Made by a program: the position numbers and the translations under genes | Source: Ceratodon purpureus | Taxonomy: Eukaryota > Streptophyta > Bryopsida > Pseudoditrichales > Ditrichaceae | Reading direction: 5' to 3' | DNA length: 64,000 nucleotides | Assembly (NCBI GenBank): GCA_014871385.1 | Contig: CM026428.1 | Location: forward strand, 15,034,476 to 15,098,475 | Shown here: in pieces, positions 22,386 to 35,703 of the stretch | Numbering within the stretch: position 1 is the first letter of the stretch | How the letters are laid out: every line of letters begins with the position of its first letter | The notes under the pieces: generated by a model | The model's input: only the letters and a program-made list of their open reading frames with translations | The model's database searches: none | Told to the model about the DNA's origin: nothing

Positions 22386-25300
22386 ACAATATTTAAAAGC
22401 AGAACAACAGTTGCAGTGTGGGACTAGGTCTAATGGGGTCCCTCTTGATATGGAAGCAAAACAACAGACTTTCTATACTCCGGGGAGAAGTTGGGAATAT
22501 GGGATTGAGGAGACCCAGAAATAACTTCCAGAACAAAGTGGATTGATCATATTGAACATTCAAAAGGTAATGTTGAAAATGTCCAAATGAAATATTAGTA
22601 ATGTAACATATTCCCTTTAAATTAAAAATAAATAAATTAACAATAAACAATTACAAATGAAGAGAGTAATTGTTGTTATGTTTGAAAGGGTATAATGAAT
22701 TGATGGTGACTAGTTCATGTACATGCCCCATGTGTGCGCATGGGTCAAATCTGACATAGATTGATTAAAACCGAGGTTATGGGTGTGCTTGAAGTTTGTA
22801 TGGAAAAAGATATGAAGTTGCAACATGAAGTCCTTTGCATAAACTGAGCATTGGACAAAGGCACTTGCAAACAAAGTTATGTGTTGCTCTTGCCATGACA
22901 TTGCTTTGATTCAATGCGAGTTTCTTTCATGATCAACAGAATAGATGTTCATTCATAAATCCCAAAAATTAAAAAACACCACAAACATAATACTTCAAGC
23001 TGGTAAAAGAAAAATTTATAAAAAATAATCCATGTTCAACATAATTGAGTTTGACTTATTAATAAATAAATTAAGAAGTCACTATATTTTCTTAAAACTA
23101 CTTGTGGATTTGATTTTGTAATTTTCATGTCTAATATGGTTCAATGGTCCCATAATAATTTGACTTAATTTATGAAGGCTCTATGGTGAAATGGGAGTTC
23201 GAAGATGTACTTCAATTTAAAGTGACTAGTGATAGGAATTGAAATAATGTATTTTGGAAAATATAGAAGAAAGAGAGCATAATAAGAATAGAGTAGATAA
23301 GGAGAGCACATTGTAGTTAATTTTTGATATTATCCTTTGGATAATTAGTTTGATATTTGATTTTACAAATATAAATTATTTATTTAAGAAAAAAACAATT
23401 TTTTTGACAAGGGTGTTCAAAAGGATCTTTAACGGTATGATATACTAATGCAAAGTACAAAAATGGCCTTCATTACAAATTGCATCCATTCTAGCAAAAC
23501 TATTAATAAGCCATAATTTAAACTATGAAAAATCACAATAGTTACAATGTGATTTCAAATTTTATGATTAAAATTTTTACCTTAATCTCATCCTTCCAAC
23601 ATGGTTTGGTTTTTACACCATATAAATGAGGTTTATAAATAAGGTTGGTGTTTCTTGACTGAAGTCTTTAGTATCCATAAAAAATGATTTGACTCTTCAA
23701 AACATTCATCCAAAAGAGTATCTCAAGGTGAAAACAAAGATGTCACTTGAATTTTGCATTACCATATATGCGTGAAACATTGTTCATACAAAAATAGGAC
23801 TTCATATTTCATTTGTCAAAGTGACGGTGTGGAAGAGGCTAAGGAAGAAAGATGCTATACAGAGTAAAACATATGGTCGATCCTTTTATTTTCACATTAC
23901 ATTAAAATCATATACCATATAATTCATGCACAAATCTAGTACAAGTTTTGTATTTCATTTCTATATTCTCGGATTGACGTTGTATTCTTGGATTGACGTC
24001 TTGAATTTGAACGAACTCTTCAACTCAAGAGCCTTTCCCAATGGAAACCCACATGAGGGGCCAGGTGGCATATTTAGGTGCACAATTCCACCAAAGGTGG
24101 TCAGAGGGAATAGACTCTGGAGAGAGTGAGTCCATTTGGAAGGAAATAATAATAATAATAATATTTTAAGTGCGAGGGTCTTGTCCAACAAAACATTAAA
24201 AGCAACCGACCAGCATTAGATGCAGGATATAATACTCCTCCATTGGGTCAGCTGGGAATTCCACTTTGGACCAAAAATACTAGACATTTATCACAGGAGC
24301 CGGCTACTCATATGTTCCAATTATCCCAAGCATTTATACAATCCACGACCTATTCCCGTGCTCCCCTCTCTCTGTTCGTCCATGATCTGATTCATCCATC
24401 CGTATATATTCATTCATCGACGACCGAGGCTCGTACGACCTGGTCCGGAGGAACGAATATCATCTGCATCCAGCTGTGGGTTGCTACTAGGTTCATTCAT
24501 TCGTATGTCTGGGCAATGAAGTGAGGCAACTCCATTCAAGTAAGGCAAACATAACCAATGCGGTTTTAGATTATTTCATTTTGTGAGGAGCTCCTTCTGC
24601 AAGGAAAATTAGAATTTGCTCTTTGAAGGAAGGAATTCAATCCAATTTATTAGATGTCATTTGAATCTATAAAATTGAAGATAGAGTTCCTTGGGGGACC
24701 GTTTACACTACACACTAAGAGCCGTGACCAACTAAAATGGGTTAATTACATGGTCACACTTGGGAACATTGTAATTTTCAAATCCCTTGAGTGTCTAACT
24801 AAGTACAAACCAAACTTAGACTAGAAGGAATGACTATGTTTTAAAAAGTAGGTGTGGTGATTTTTAAATTATTTCCTATTAATGGAAATTGTGGAACATT
24901 GGTCTCCAATAAAAAAAAAAATTGTCAAAAAACATTAAAATGACATTTATTACCTATGGTCTTCTAATTTTGCAATGTAAAAACCATTTTTGCCTCTCTC
25001 ACCGCAAAATTTGAAACATTATCTATTAGGCCTATTTTTAGTTTTTTTTGAAAACCTCAACTCCTTTGGTTATTTTCTTCTTATTCTAAGAATGTAAATC
25101 CAAGTTATTAGCTCCATAGGATGCGATCTTAGTGTATAGTATAAATTGCCCCTGAACAGTGTATGTTTTTAATAAACTGATTAATGGTTTGATTAGATAA
25201 AGTCTCGAAGACCTAAGTTGAGTGGTGAAACAAACAGACACTTTATTCATATTGGTCTCATTTGGAGAATGGATTTTCTCTTCTTTTCTAATTATTCATA

Positions 25301-25859
25301 ATTCTACTTATGGCATTTTTTTCAAAAGAGTGTCAAATTGAGATTACTAATTTTCCAGAAATTATTTAAAGATAAACATCTTTGTAGAGGTTTATAAACT
25401 AAAAGACTACGAACAAACTCCAATAAATTTGGCTATAGAATTTGTGGCTAATCTTTGTAAAGAATAACTTCCTGTAGTTCCTGGTGAACTTTCATCAAAA
25501 TCAAGAAAAATAATTCTACATCTATTAATAGAATTTCCACATGTAATTATAATTGGAAATTTTATCCAAAATGATAAGCTTCACTTTTGTGTTTTTTTGT
25601 TAGAATTCAATGAGTAGATATCTACTAAAAAAATTCTCAGTTATTTTTGGGTCGCAACACATAGTTTATTCACACAAAGATGTCTTGATGTAGAATAGAT
25701 AAAAAAACCAACTACATCCTATTTAAAATGGTCTAAAGTATAATGTTTTTTAAAATTATTATTTTCTATAATATTTTTTACTAGTAAGTTAAAATGCATT
25801 GAAAAAGCATTAATAAGAAATGTCATAAGAATTAATAGAATTGAAAATATATACAAAGA
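22386..25859. other. AT-rich intergenic DNA, no recognised gene
   Basis: A slightly GC-richer patch at 24040-24540 includes an AAT triplet run near 24145-24160. The short open frames in that patch show no recognisable domain. No terminal-repeat element was resolved. Confidence 0.5.
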
Positions 25860-26110
25860 TTAATCCCTAAACTCCCAAGCAACCAAAATGTGGTCACTAG
25901 CTATTTTGGGCAAGGTCTTACAATTTCAATAATAATTATCAAATTTTGAAATTTTTGTATGTGGATTCTCTAGGTTGTTATGTACATGTTAAGCTTTGTC
26001 TCATAAGATTTGGATATGTAATGCAAAAGTTATGAATGGTTGGAGGTTTTAAATCTCAATGCGCGCACCCACAAAAAAATTTAAATACATATTTTTTAAA
26101 TGAATAAAAA
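25860..26110 (+). mobile_element. One end of a TTAA-bounded repeat (family G), far end not found
   Basis: TTAA at 25860-25863 is followed by TCCCTAAACTCCC. Sequence about 160 bp inside, AATGCAAAAGTTATGAAT...GG...TTTAAATCT, recurs about 150 bp inside the similar end at 43230. No matching right end was found, so the right boundary is arbitrary. Confidence 0.35.
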
Positions 26111-26739
26111 TACTATCATTTTATAGAGATTCATATTTTCATAAGTAGCTTTGATTCAGTCCATTCCAATAAGTGAGGTAAGAGATATGACAAGTCATGT
26201 TATGCAGGCAGTTTGGTCCAATTTTTATGAAAAAATAACTTTAACAGCTCATTTTGGATTCAACTTTTATAGTTTTCAAAAATACAAATTAAAACAATTT
26301 TTGGTTATGTATCACATCATTTTTACCGTTGGAATTGACATTATCCACTTTTATGTTGATGTAATCAGCAATTTGGTTTTTCTTCTTATTCTACATTTTA
26401 CTATGATTTACATAACTTTTGAAGATGAAAATTAAGGTTTTTCCTTTTGAGTATTTGTTGTGTACATTCTCAAGTGATTTTCCTTACTGAATATGGAATT
26501 GTCCATTCCAAATTTGTAATTCGTATTTTTCAAAAATTTAAATTGAAAAGAACTTGTTTTTTTACCTTTAAACATTATGATCTTGCAATCCGTTTTGTTT
26601 GGTTCTCTAAAAGTTTGGAAAAGAATGTTCCAATAAGTTAACTATAAGATCCTTTTGGTTGAAATTGGAAAAAAATGTCATAAAATCGAAAAAACTAACT
26701 TGTTTCTCAAAAGAGTGGTGAAAGGGAATTTTTGACAAT

Positions 26740-27120
26740 AGTGGAAATCTATGGTCTCTAAAAGGCCTTTGGGTTTCTCAAGTGCCTGAAATTTTGGTGA
26801 AACCCGAGCACTTTATCCTGCTGCCATGAATGGTGCCACGAGGTCGTCAACAATAAATTTTGCGGGTCCAGCCAATCGCTATCAGCGCCGACGTGTGTCA
26901 ATGTTGTCAGCGCAGCAAACAGTACCAGCACTAATGACACTGCCAGCACTATGGCTACAGACGCAGGCTACAAATGCAGTCAGCTTCTGACGTTGTCACT
27001 GGGCAGGACATCCACCAATGGGTTTACATGAAGAGGGATGCGTGGGCAGCACGTTCACCAGCACGTTCACTTACTTCGGGCGGTCTTACAAGGCCTTTTG
27101 AGACCCCACATTTCTCCTAA
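26740..27120 (+). mobile_element. Inverted-repeat element, family H copy 1
   Basis: A roughly 380-bp GC-richer segment in AT-rich surroundings. Its ends are inverted: GGTCTCTAAAAGGCCTT from 26753 and AAGGCCTTTTGAGACC to 27105, with weaker matching extending outward to AGGAGAAATGTGG. The interior (GTGCCACGAGGTCGTCAACA, CGACGTGTGTCAATGTTGTCAG, GAGGGATGCGTGGGCAGCA) matches the copy at 49363-50197. No target duplication is obvious and there is no coding frame of note. Superfamily unassigned. Confidence 0.6.
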
Positions 27121-27825
27121 TGTGTGAATTCATCATGGGCATTTAGAGATTAAGATTATAGAGCAACATTGAAATCTTTAGAAGGATCATTTTAAAACAG
27201 ACAAATGACTTGTTAAAGAATTGAGTTATTTTTTTAGTTGTTTAAATTTGATTTTGATAATTGTCATAAAATGCCTTTAGTTCTTATATGGACTATATTA
27301 CAAATGAAGAAAAAAAATTATTTGTCTATAAGATTTTCATATGTTGTTTAAAGCATTGTCTCCTTTAAAGCTGCAACAAACAATTATCATCAATCAAAGA
27401 CATCCAAAATATGCACTTTTGCACCAACTTATGTCAATATGTATCTACAAATGCCATTCTAAGGTGATGGACAAGTTATAAACCAAGGGATGCACAAAAC
27501 ATTGATAAACAATCAAATCATTGCATTATTTCTAATCAAATATGTTTTAACATATTTTTGGCCTTTGCTTTCAATGCGCTATCTTTATAAGTGTTAATTT
27601 TAATTTTAATTGTCAATAACTTACTTTTTATCTAAGTTTGATGCTTCCATTTGTTTAAGCAATGACAACACTAGCAATTTTGTTTTTTACATTGTTAAAC
27701 CACAGAACTAACAAACGTAGTGATAGACCAGTATTTCATTTTTTAACACATTATACATCTTTAACAATGATGATGCTAGGCTATTGGTAGTTTTCTATAG
27801 ATTACTAAAATATTATAAATATACT
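27121..27825. other. AT-rich intergenic DNA
   Basis: No feature recognised. Confidence 0.5.
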
Positions 27826-28133
27826 TTAACCCTTAAACGTCATTTTAGGGCCGGGGGAGGCAGCCCGGAGAGAATCTTTAGCACTGTAGCACCTGCGGCA
27901 CTACTGAACTTTAGCTGCCTCAACCTCAAAACTTGTTCAACTTGATAACTTTGATTGCTTACCAATGATTCTACAATCTCTCAAATGAAGCGAAAATTTG
28001 GAATTTAGATCGCTTTTTCAGTAGCTTTCCAACGCAACAAGTCTCGCTTGATTTGGTTGAGAAATGAAACTTCTCTCTCCAATTATTCCTTTAAACCAAG
28101 CCTGTGGGGCTGGCTCTGACGTTTAAGGATTAA
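27826..28133. mobile_element. TTAA-bounded MITE, family M copy 2
   Basis: A 308-bp element including TTAA at 27826-27829 and 28130-28133. Termini are CCCTTAAACGTC and GACGTTTAAGGA. GGCAGCCCGGAGAGAATCTT lies near the left end, comparable to GGGCAGCCCGAAA in copy 1. Its central part is shorter and unlike copy 1. Non-coding. Confidence 0.75.
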
Positions 28134-30344
28134 ATTTTTCTTTATAACTAAAAGGCATCTAATAAAAAATTTCAAAATTTCTTCAAATCCACCACCAATA
28201 AATTACCATCCTTTTACTAATGTACAAATAGTCTAACATGATGTGAAGATTATATTTATATTCTTTATTTTACTTAGAACTGGCTACATTACTAGGAACA
28301 ATCTACATATTGAAAACTCCCAGTTAAACTCTTAGTACACAATCAATCTAAGTTGGATTTCCCAATTTTGTAACACAAATTTCTTCTTGTGATTCAAAGC
28401 CTTAGATGGTAAAGTGTACCAAAACAAATATTTAATTCTTAAGAAGACACAAAATTTTATAATTTTGTATTACTTTAGGAGTTATGGCATAATAGCTATT
28501 AGATCTTTGATTGATGTATTTGCTGGTTTTAGTCAAGTATTTTTATCTAGATGGAAGAGGAACATATTTACAAAGGATTTTGACTTGACATTGTTCAAAC
28601 CAATCATTCATGCAACAAACTACTTTCCATTATTACTTATATACCATCACATCACTTTCACTCAATCAACAATGGATGAGTGCATTGTAAGATCAATAAA
28701 TTGACATGCACGCACTAAGTGCATATCATCTTAAGAAATGCAAATTAATGATTTATCATTTGCAATATCTAATTCTTTTATAAATTAGAATGTACAAAAG
28801 GTCTATATCATTTTTTAGGCTTCATATTTCTTAACCATCAATTGTGTTATATTTTGGAAATTTACCACTTAGTTATTGTGATTTTGGAAACGCAATGGAC
28901 CCATAATTATTCAAATTCTCATTCCTTGTCACATATAATTTTGCAAGTTTTTGGTTGATATTGTTTGAAAATTTAAAGATTTTTTTTTTGAAATAAATAA
29001 ATATATAGCGATGAAATCTAGTAAATGCTACGGTACATACTAAAAAGTGGATGTGCTTATTTTTTTATGATTGTATAAAAAGGCAATTTTGGAATGTTGG
29101 CCACTGTCAAAAAATGTCTATAAAATATTAAAATAGCATATTGTGCCTCTAGTTTCCTTGTTTCACAATGGGAGAACCAAGCTCCATCGGTGCACTCAAA
29201 ATTTAAAAAATCTTAGCCCAACTTGATTTATTGGGCATCCCTCTACTAGATCCAAATGATTGTATTCAACAAGCTAATATTTTTCCTTTAAATTTTGATT
29301 AAAAAAATGTTTTTATAATTTAAAAATTTAATTATTTCACTCATAAAAGAGTCAAAGTCTCTTCATCCTCTTAGGGCATGGTGTAAAAAAGGTTTTTAAT
29401 TTATTTAATTTTTAATTTTAATTTTGATAATATTGAACAAAGATAATAACAATCTTTGTTTTTATTCTTTGAAATTCAAATGCTATAAAAAATTGAGTTT
29501 ACAAAAGAAAAAAATGTATATTGGAAAGATTTCTTTTTTAGATTTTGTATTCTTTAACAACCTGTGATTTCATACTTTATTAGGCTAGTGGTCCAAGATT
29601 CTTGCCTTGAACATTAATTAAAATCAAGCGCTTTAAACATCACAAGATTGAAATTCGTACTTCAATCATTAACTTTAATTCTTAAACAACATATTCAAAC
29701 CTTTGAATTGAGATTCTATAGGATCTTTCTTTTATACAAAAGTATTACGTAGATTTAGTAACCGATGTAGAAATTTATCAATGGATCTCTACGAATGTCA
29801 TCTAATGCACTTACTATCAACACCAAATTCTTATGTGCAAGCTCCATCGGTGCACAAAATAAGTTTCTGATGATCATTTGATTTCTAACCAAGTTTCCAA
29901 TTTATTCATTGTACTCTTGTCACTTTATTGTAATTAATCATGGATACATTCTCTTTCTAAGATCCCTCTAAGATGCCTCAGGTTGCTTTGTAAAATCTAA
30001 AATTTAGATCAAGGATTGATGAATTAGAAAATAAGGCAAAATCACAACTGACATATTAGATAAGAAAGTAGATGCATTCACAAACAACTCTATAATGTCT
30101 ACTAGAAAGGCATTGAATGTAATTATTGTGAAGCATAAAGATTTTAAATGAAGAGAAGTGAAGATTTGTTAATCATGCTAGGTAGAATAGGAAATAAAAT
30201 TTCAAATCACTTCAAATGCTTATATCTTTTGATTTATGTGATTAATCTTTATATGTTTCTTTCAGCATGTTGTTCTTGTAGTCTAATATAAATCTTATGG
30301 ATGGAAATGGCAGTAATTTTTTACATAACTAAAACATGCTATGG
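28134..30344. other. AT-rich intergenic DNA, no recognised gene
   Basis: The 16-mer AAGCTCCATCGGTGCA occurs at about 29178 and again at about 29838, hinting at a degraded dispersed repeat. Otherwise no feature was recognised. Confidence 0.5.
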
Positions 30345-30850
30345 TGTTACTGTACTTATGTGAAATCTTTTAGTGAGGATAATTCAAGTGGTGTTAAGGT
30401 GGACAAACCTATACCCAAGCAGCCACCCACAACCAATCTGTAGACTTCTCCATTTCAAAGAAGTTTTAAATTCAAAATCTAGGAAGAACTAGAAGAGAGT
30501 ACTAAAGGTGATTGCTAAAAAGAGAATCGTATGGGAATATTTTGATAATAGTACCATGATCAAGTTTTGGTATCATGGTGGTCGGTTTTACATTAGCCTA
30601 TATGTCTACCATGTGTGATTTCAACTTTTCACTTCAAATAATTGTAATTATTTCAATATTGGGAATAAAATTATGGAATTTTTTTCATTCAACAAGAACC
30701 TTATGTTTGTAAACATGAAAAACCGTCTTCAAATTATATACCTCAAACACACATGCTAAAATCCTTAAGTGATTGGTTATAGGTTCGTCTACCTTACTGT
30801 AGTTATGTGAAATCTTCTAGTTAGGATAATTCAAGTGGGAGTTTTGTTGA
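30345..30850. repeat. Direct repeat pair flanking a relic related to the nested MITE at 49671
   Basis: A ~45-bp direct repeat (TACTGTA[CG]TTATGTGAAATC followed by TT[CT]TAGT[GT]AGGATAATTCAAGTGG) lies at 30345-30394 and 30796-30842. Between the copies, a stretch beginning TTAAGGTGGACAAACC at about 30394 and a block at about 30528-30590 (TGGGAATATTTTGATA...GTGATCAAG-like and CATGGTGGTCGG) match, in inverse order, the MITE at 49671-50099. This is probably a damaged copy of that MITE inside an older duplicated sequence. Confidence 0.5.
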
Positions 30851-32299
30851 GGTAGACGAGTGATGAACATGACAAGCTGATGAATAAGATCTCCTTGCAA
30901 TGGATATGATTTACTGCAGCTCCCATTCTAGAGCATGCCAGCACGCTCTGCCAACACCTACTGTAGAGTAACCCCAGGCCTGATGAAACTTGCACAACCT
31001 CGATGAATGACAAATTGCATGAGTGTCCATCCCTTCATCAACAAAGCCTCTCATGTGGGGACTAAGGGAACAGATTTTGCAATGCAACACTAATTTAAAT
31101 TTCGATAATAATTTTCTTTTATGAACAAGGAATATTAAGCGTGTGCTAACTTCCTATGGTAATTTTTTATTTATTTTAATTTTTTTCCTAGCTATGTTGA
31201 TTACTATGATATATGTACTTCCTAAAGTAGGTATCTATGACCAAGAAGACTTTTCACTATGATTATATGAAGATAATAAAATTGTTTCAAAAAGTATCCA
31301 AATATGTGTACTAAAATATATGATGTCAATGATAAAATGGCTTATATTTTCTTTCTAAGAGCATCCAATTTTAGTTTAAAGATACTTAAGGAATTAATAA
31401 GGTGATATGACTATAGAAAAAAGAAGGTGGTATAATTGGCATAGATTAAGGACAATAATCAGGATAATTGGATGGTTTTGAATGAAACACATGAATACTA
31501 TTTGAAAAATATTACAAACAGAAAAATGTTAATAAAAGATGAGGTGTAGATTTAGGCATTAAAGAAATTATATAAATGATTTTTTAAGTTTTGACTAAAT
31601 CAATTGAGCGACTCAATATACCATACAATGTCTAAAAATCTACTAGTTAAGGAAGATATGAATCACAATGAATTATGTGGACTTTTTAAAGTGCAATAAA
31701 ACTTTCAGTGTGCAAAATGGATGCAATATGTACTTAAAGGTATGTACACAACTCTCATATCTTTCATAATTAGGAAGTTCAAAACTAAGATGAAAGTATA
31801 GAATGAATTTTTTTTTGACGAATTGCAAAAATCACAACAAGATATAATATACACATAATGGCATGAAAATATGTATAGTTTTTAAATGTGACGCCGTATT
31901 TCTATTAGAGCAATGTCTCTTGAACCATAAAATAAACATGTGTGTTGTTTTTGCAAAACTCATGGATGTAAGTAAATTTCCACAATGTATATTTTTTTTT
32001 GATATGATCTAGTCATTTTTTTTTATGTATCTCAAATTCTTTCCTTTCTTACATGGCCTGATTCTTGTTCATTCTGCATTGTAAGGGGACTGTATGTGGA
32101 GTCTTAAAAAATTTATATGATTTTTGAGGTATTATTGATAATTTGAGTAAAACAACTACATTCTGACCCCTCTCGGTTCCAAAGGGTTAAACAATAATTC
32201 AAGACTAATATGCAACTTGACTTTTTTTATCTATGAAAATTTGGAATACTTTTTGAAGGGAGTTAGTAAATTTATTTCAGTATTTAGGCTCCTATTTTT
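30851..32299. other. AT-rich intergenic DNA, no recognised gene
   Basis: No feature was recognised beyond a TTAA-preceded AAAGGG at about 32180-32190 that resembles the right end of the TTAA-bounded elements, without an identifiable partner. Confidence 0.5.
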
Positions 32300-32350
32300 C
32301 TTTGTTTTTTTTTGTTTTTTGTTTTTGAAGCAAATGGTGAATTTATTCTA
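32300..32350 (-). mobile_element. Possible retroposon 3' tail (minus strand)
   Basis: Read on the minus strand, GAATAAATTCACCATTTGCT is followed by TCAAAAA and an A-rich tail. An AATAAA-containing 3' end with poly(A) is typical of LINE or SINE insertions. The same 20-mer with an A/T-rich tail recurs at 35070-35105, which supports a shared retroposon family. The rest of the element is not recognisable. Confidence 0.4.
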
Positions 32351-32491
32351 CACCAGAGTCGAAACAAATGCACAGTCGTGCAACCAAGCAAATGCAAGGC
32401 TTATGTTTTTTAAACTGATGTCATGCTGTCAATGTCTTGTCTTAGAGAAGAAATTGGCCTTGGTTCCACATCTACACAGGCCCCAATCTCT

Positions 32492-32582
32492 GTTTACCTC
32501 ACTTTCAAAAATTGTTTACCTCACTTTCAGAAATTGTTTACCGCACTTTCAAATTGGTTTACCTTACTTTCAAATTTGTTTG
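32492..32582. repeat. Tandem 22-bp repeat, four units
   Basis: Four units of GTTTACCTCACTTTCAAAAA plus two bases, with increasing divergence to the right (GTTTACCGCACTTTC, GTTTACCTTACTTTC). The open frames crossing it are repeat-driven. Confidence 0.9.
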
Positions 32583-33645
32583 TCAAAGACGCTGGCATTT
32601 TGAATATTTGGTTGTTGGATTTACCCACACACAACTTTTTCCAAACATGTGATTACTGTTACTGGTGATAATTAAAAAGGGAATAATGCATGTGAAAAGT
32701 AATGGCACTTTGGCCAAGCTTGGACTACAAATGTGCGAATGTGTGTGTTACACATTTGTGGGACTGCACAGCTCAAGTGAGATTCCAGCTTGCAAGATGA
32801 TAATCTACACGGTCAGACAGATCCTTTGCTCAGGCTAACAGGATTATGTTCAAATTACTACGGTACCTCATTAGGCTTTTGGTTAGTTTAAGTTAAGTTA
32901 ACCTAGTGGGCTCTGTAGGTTCAGGCTGGGATCTGCTGTACCCAAAGTTCCAAACCACCAATTAGGTCAGACCCGAGTCGTAACCAGTCAAACACTTGTT
33001 AAGGAGGTTTGCAGTCTGACCTTATTAATGCAGCTGCGTCACTTGCACTCTTCCGAAACAGCGTTTCACATAACATAGAAGGAACCTTTTTGACCTTGCT
33101 TGTGCTCGCTGCAGCAACAACACCTAATTACATTTTATAAGTTAACTACTCACATAAGCTAAGCGGGGTTTACACTCCCGCTGTCAGATGATGAAATCAG
33201 CAAGGTTTGATTGGCAGTGTGCAGGACAACCATGACTGTGGCACATGCTGTAGAATGATTTTTGCAATGACATGTTTATGATAAAGTTGAGCTGTAGAAA
33301 CTCTGCAGGTGAAGAACCTCTGCAGGCGAAGAACCTCTTTTGAAGTTTGATGAGGCCTGGCCATTGTTGTGTGAAGTACTTTTGTATTATCTTCTGGCTG
33401 TTTGACTTTCCATCTGCAACATTCTCGACACCAATTTGAAGACAAAAAAACTTCTATTGCATTGATTCCGTGTAAGTATATTGCCCGTTTGTGGTGATTC
33501 GTGAATATATGATCGCCTGTCAATGGAATGATGAAATTCAAATTTTCCTAGCGTACCTGCAATGTTCTGTTGGGAATGTCTTTCCTAGTAATATTGAAGA
33601 AGTGGCAATCCCCCAACCTAAGATTAGTTCTTAGAGCATTTCAAA
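32583..33645. other. Intergenic DNA of more balanced composition
   Basis: Less AT-rich than its surroundings. A short duplication, CTCTGCAGG[TC]GAAGAACCTC, is in tandem at about 33301-33340. No recognisable gene. Confidence 0.45.
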
Positions 33646-33951
33646 ATGGGACATCAAATTTCCCTTTTCGGGTTTATATTTAAGAATTACGTAAATGGAT
33701 TTAAGTTCCTTGATTTGAAGTGTAGGGACCAGATAAAACAGACTCTTGATTCCTGGAGTTCTTCATTGAGTCCTGCCTTGAGTGTCACCGCTTCCAGACG
33801 CTGGCTTCCTACAGTGAAAATTGATTCACCCCAGAACTTGAAAGATTTTAGTAGTAAACTGAACTTTGCAAATTTAGGGTTCAAATCACTGGGTTGGAAT
33901 TTTACACCATTTGGGTTGTCTGGAAGCAAAGACCACTGCAGGCACTAATCC
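33646..33951 (+). other. Unrecognised segment open on both strands
   Basis: A 100-codon frame runs on + from 33646 to 33948, and an 80-codon frame on - (33687-33929) overlaps it. Both have protein-like composition with few low-complexity stretches. The plus frame contains SWSSSLSPALSVTASRRW; the minus frame contains SLLLKSFKFWGESIFTVG. Neither is a family I can name, and I found no flanking exons. It could be an exon of an unrecognised gene, a relic, or chance. Confidence 0.2.
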
Positions 33952-35703
33952 AGCCCTGAAACCGTACTGACAGTCAATTATTTTTCAGTGATGTACAATG
34001 CTTACCATTGACCTGGGGTAGTGGTCATTGTCTAAAGATTGCAGCACTCCATTGTTCAAGGGTTCCTTACAATTTAGCTGGACAGGTATCAAAGCATGGA
34101 GATATATATTACATACCTTTGAACACGATTGAACAGATCAAAGCGCAACCTTTTTAGTGGAAAGAAATACACTTCAATTGTTGAATGAAACTATAAACAT
34201 CAATATTCCAAACTTGGGATTTTTTCAAGTATTGAAGATGCTAATACCGGATTAGGTAATGGGTGTTTTGAAGGTATGGTGTGATAGTTGGCTTTTTAAG
34301 TTTAGAATGTATTTAGAAATATATTTTATGTAAGTGAATTGGATTCAATGAGTTTAAAAACATTCATGAAATTTTTTGTCCAAATGTACAAAAGCCAAAA
34401 TGTTCAAAAATGAGGAGAAGAAAACACATTCTAGATCTTGTAAATCAAGTGGAGGGAGATGCAAGTGATCAACAGTGAGTCCTTGTTAGCATGTGCAATG
34501 ATAGTGGTAGGTAGAAGGATGTGAGTTTTAATGCATGAGATCAAAAGTTCTAAGAGAATAAAATGGGTTGTGATAGTCTAAAACAAGTAAAGAATTAGTA
34601 TTCAAACATAGTCGGCATGCCTTTCAAACACCTATTACATGGATAGAGGATTAGCTATGTTTGTGAGGAAATCCATAGTTTTCATTCCTTGCACATGTAT
34701 TTTATCACTTACCACTTAAATGTGGAGATGCTCTAAAATCCCCACTGCAAGTAAATCAACCCCAAAAACGGGGTTCAACCGGTGAATCACATACGGACTC
34801 AAGATTTTAGATGTTGATTCTAGGATTACAATGAACCTTGGCGTGCTTAGGGTCTTTGATTTGAACCTTTTTGGCAATCTTTTCATCAAATAAAGTCATA
34901 ATGTGTCATTGCTACCAAACTTTGTGCCCTTGACCTCGCCTTTGACGTTTTTTGATTCCAAAATATCCTTTAATTCTAGATGACAACTTTTGATTACAAT
35001 TCACCCATTATTTTCACCCCATGGTTATGTTCCCACACCTGTAGTGACGGTTTAATTTTTAATTTTTAATTTTTTAATTTTTTGAAGCAAATGGTGAATT
35101 TATTCCATAGCAAAAATAAACAAAATAATGAACACCGCAGCACAATGGCGGTTTAACTTTTAAGTTGTGAAATTATCTTAATAAGCATGTACACACTTAA
35201 CTAACATTATACTGTATGCTACATACTCATTCACTAGGAGATGCCAAAGCGGCTAATAACTGCTGAATCTCTGAGAAGCTCTGACCACCATATCTTTGTA
35301 GATCACTGGAAATTAAATTATTTGGGCTCCAGTGCAACACCTCTGGCCCCCTTTGACTTTGGACTGCAAGCTTGGCTCAGATGCACATGTAAGTTAGCAT
35401 CATATTTCTGAATTCTATCTCCTACACACTCCCATTTCATTCAATATGAGCTGGCCCTTCAGTGCTTGCCTTGCATCCATTGGCACAACCAAAACTTTGA
35501 TACACTGTAAGTCTGTACCTTCCGAGCAGCTTGGGCACTTAAATGCCCACTATTTCTTTCATTTCACAACAATGGTTAGGCCAATCAAGAAATAATTAAA
35601 TCAATTTCAAAAATTCAAAAATATAATAAAAATTAAGTGAGGCATCTAATCAAATAGATGTTCAAAGTTCAAGAATGTTTACCATTGATTTTGTTGAAGA
35701 TGA
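33952..35703. other. AT-rich intergenic DNA with a second possible retroposon tail
   Basis: At 35055-35105 an A/T-rich run is followed by GAAGCAAATGGTGAATTTAT, the same sequence as at about 32326, read as the reverse of a poly(A)-tailed 3' end. No gene was recognised. Confidence 0.45.
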
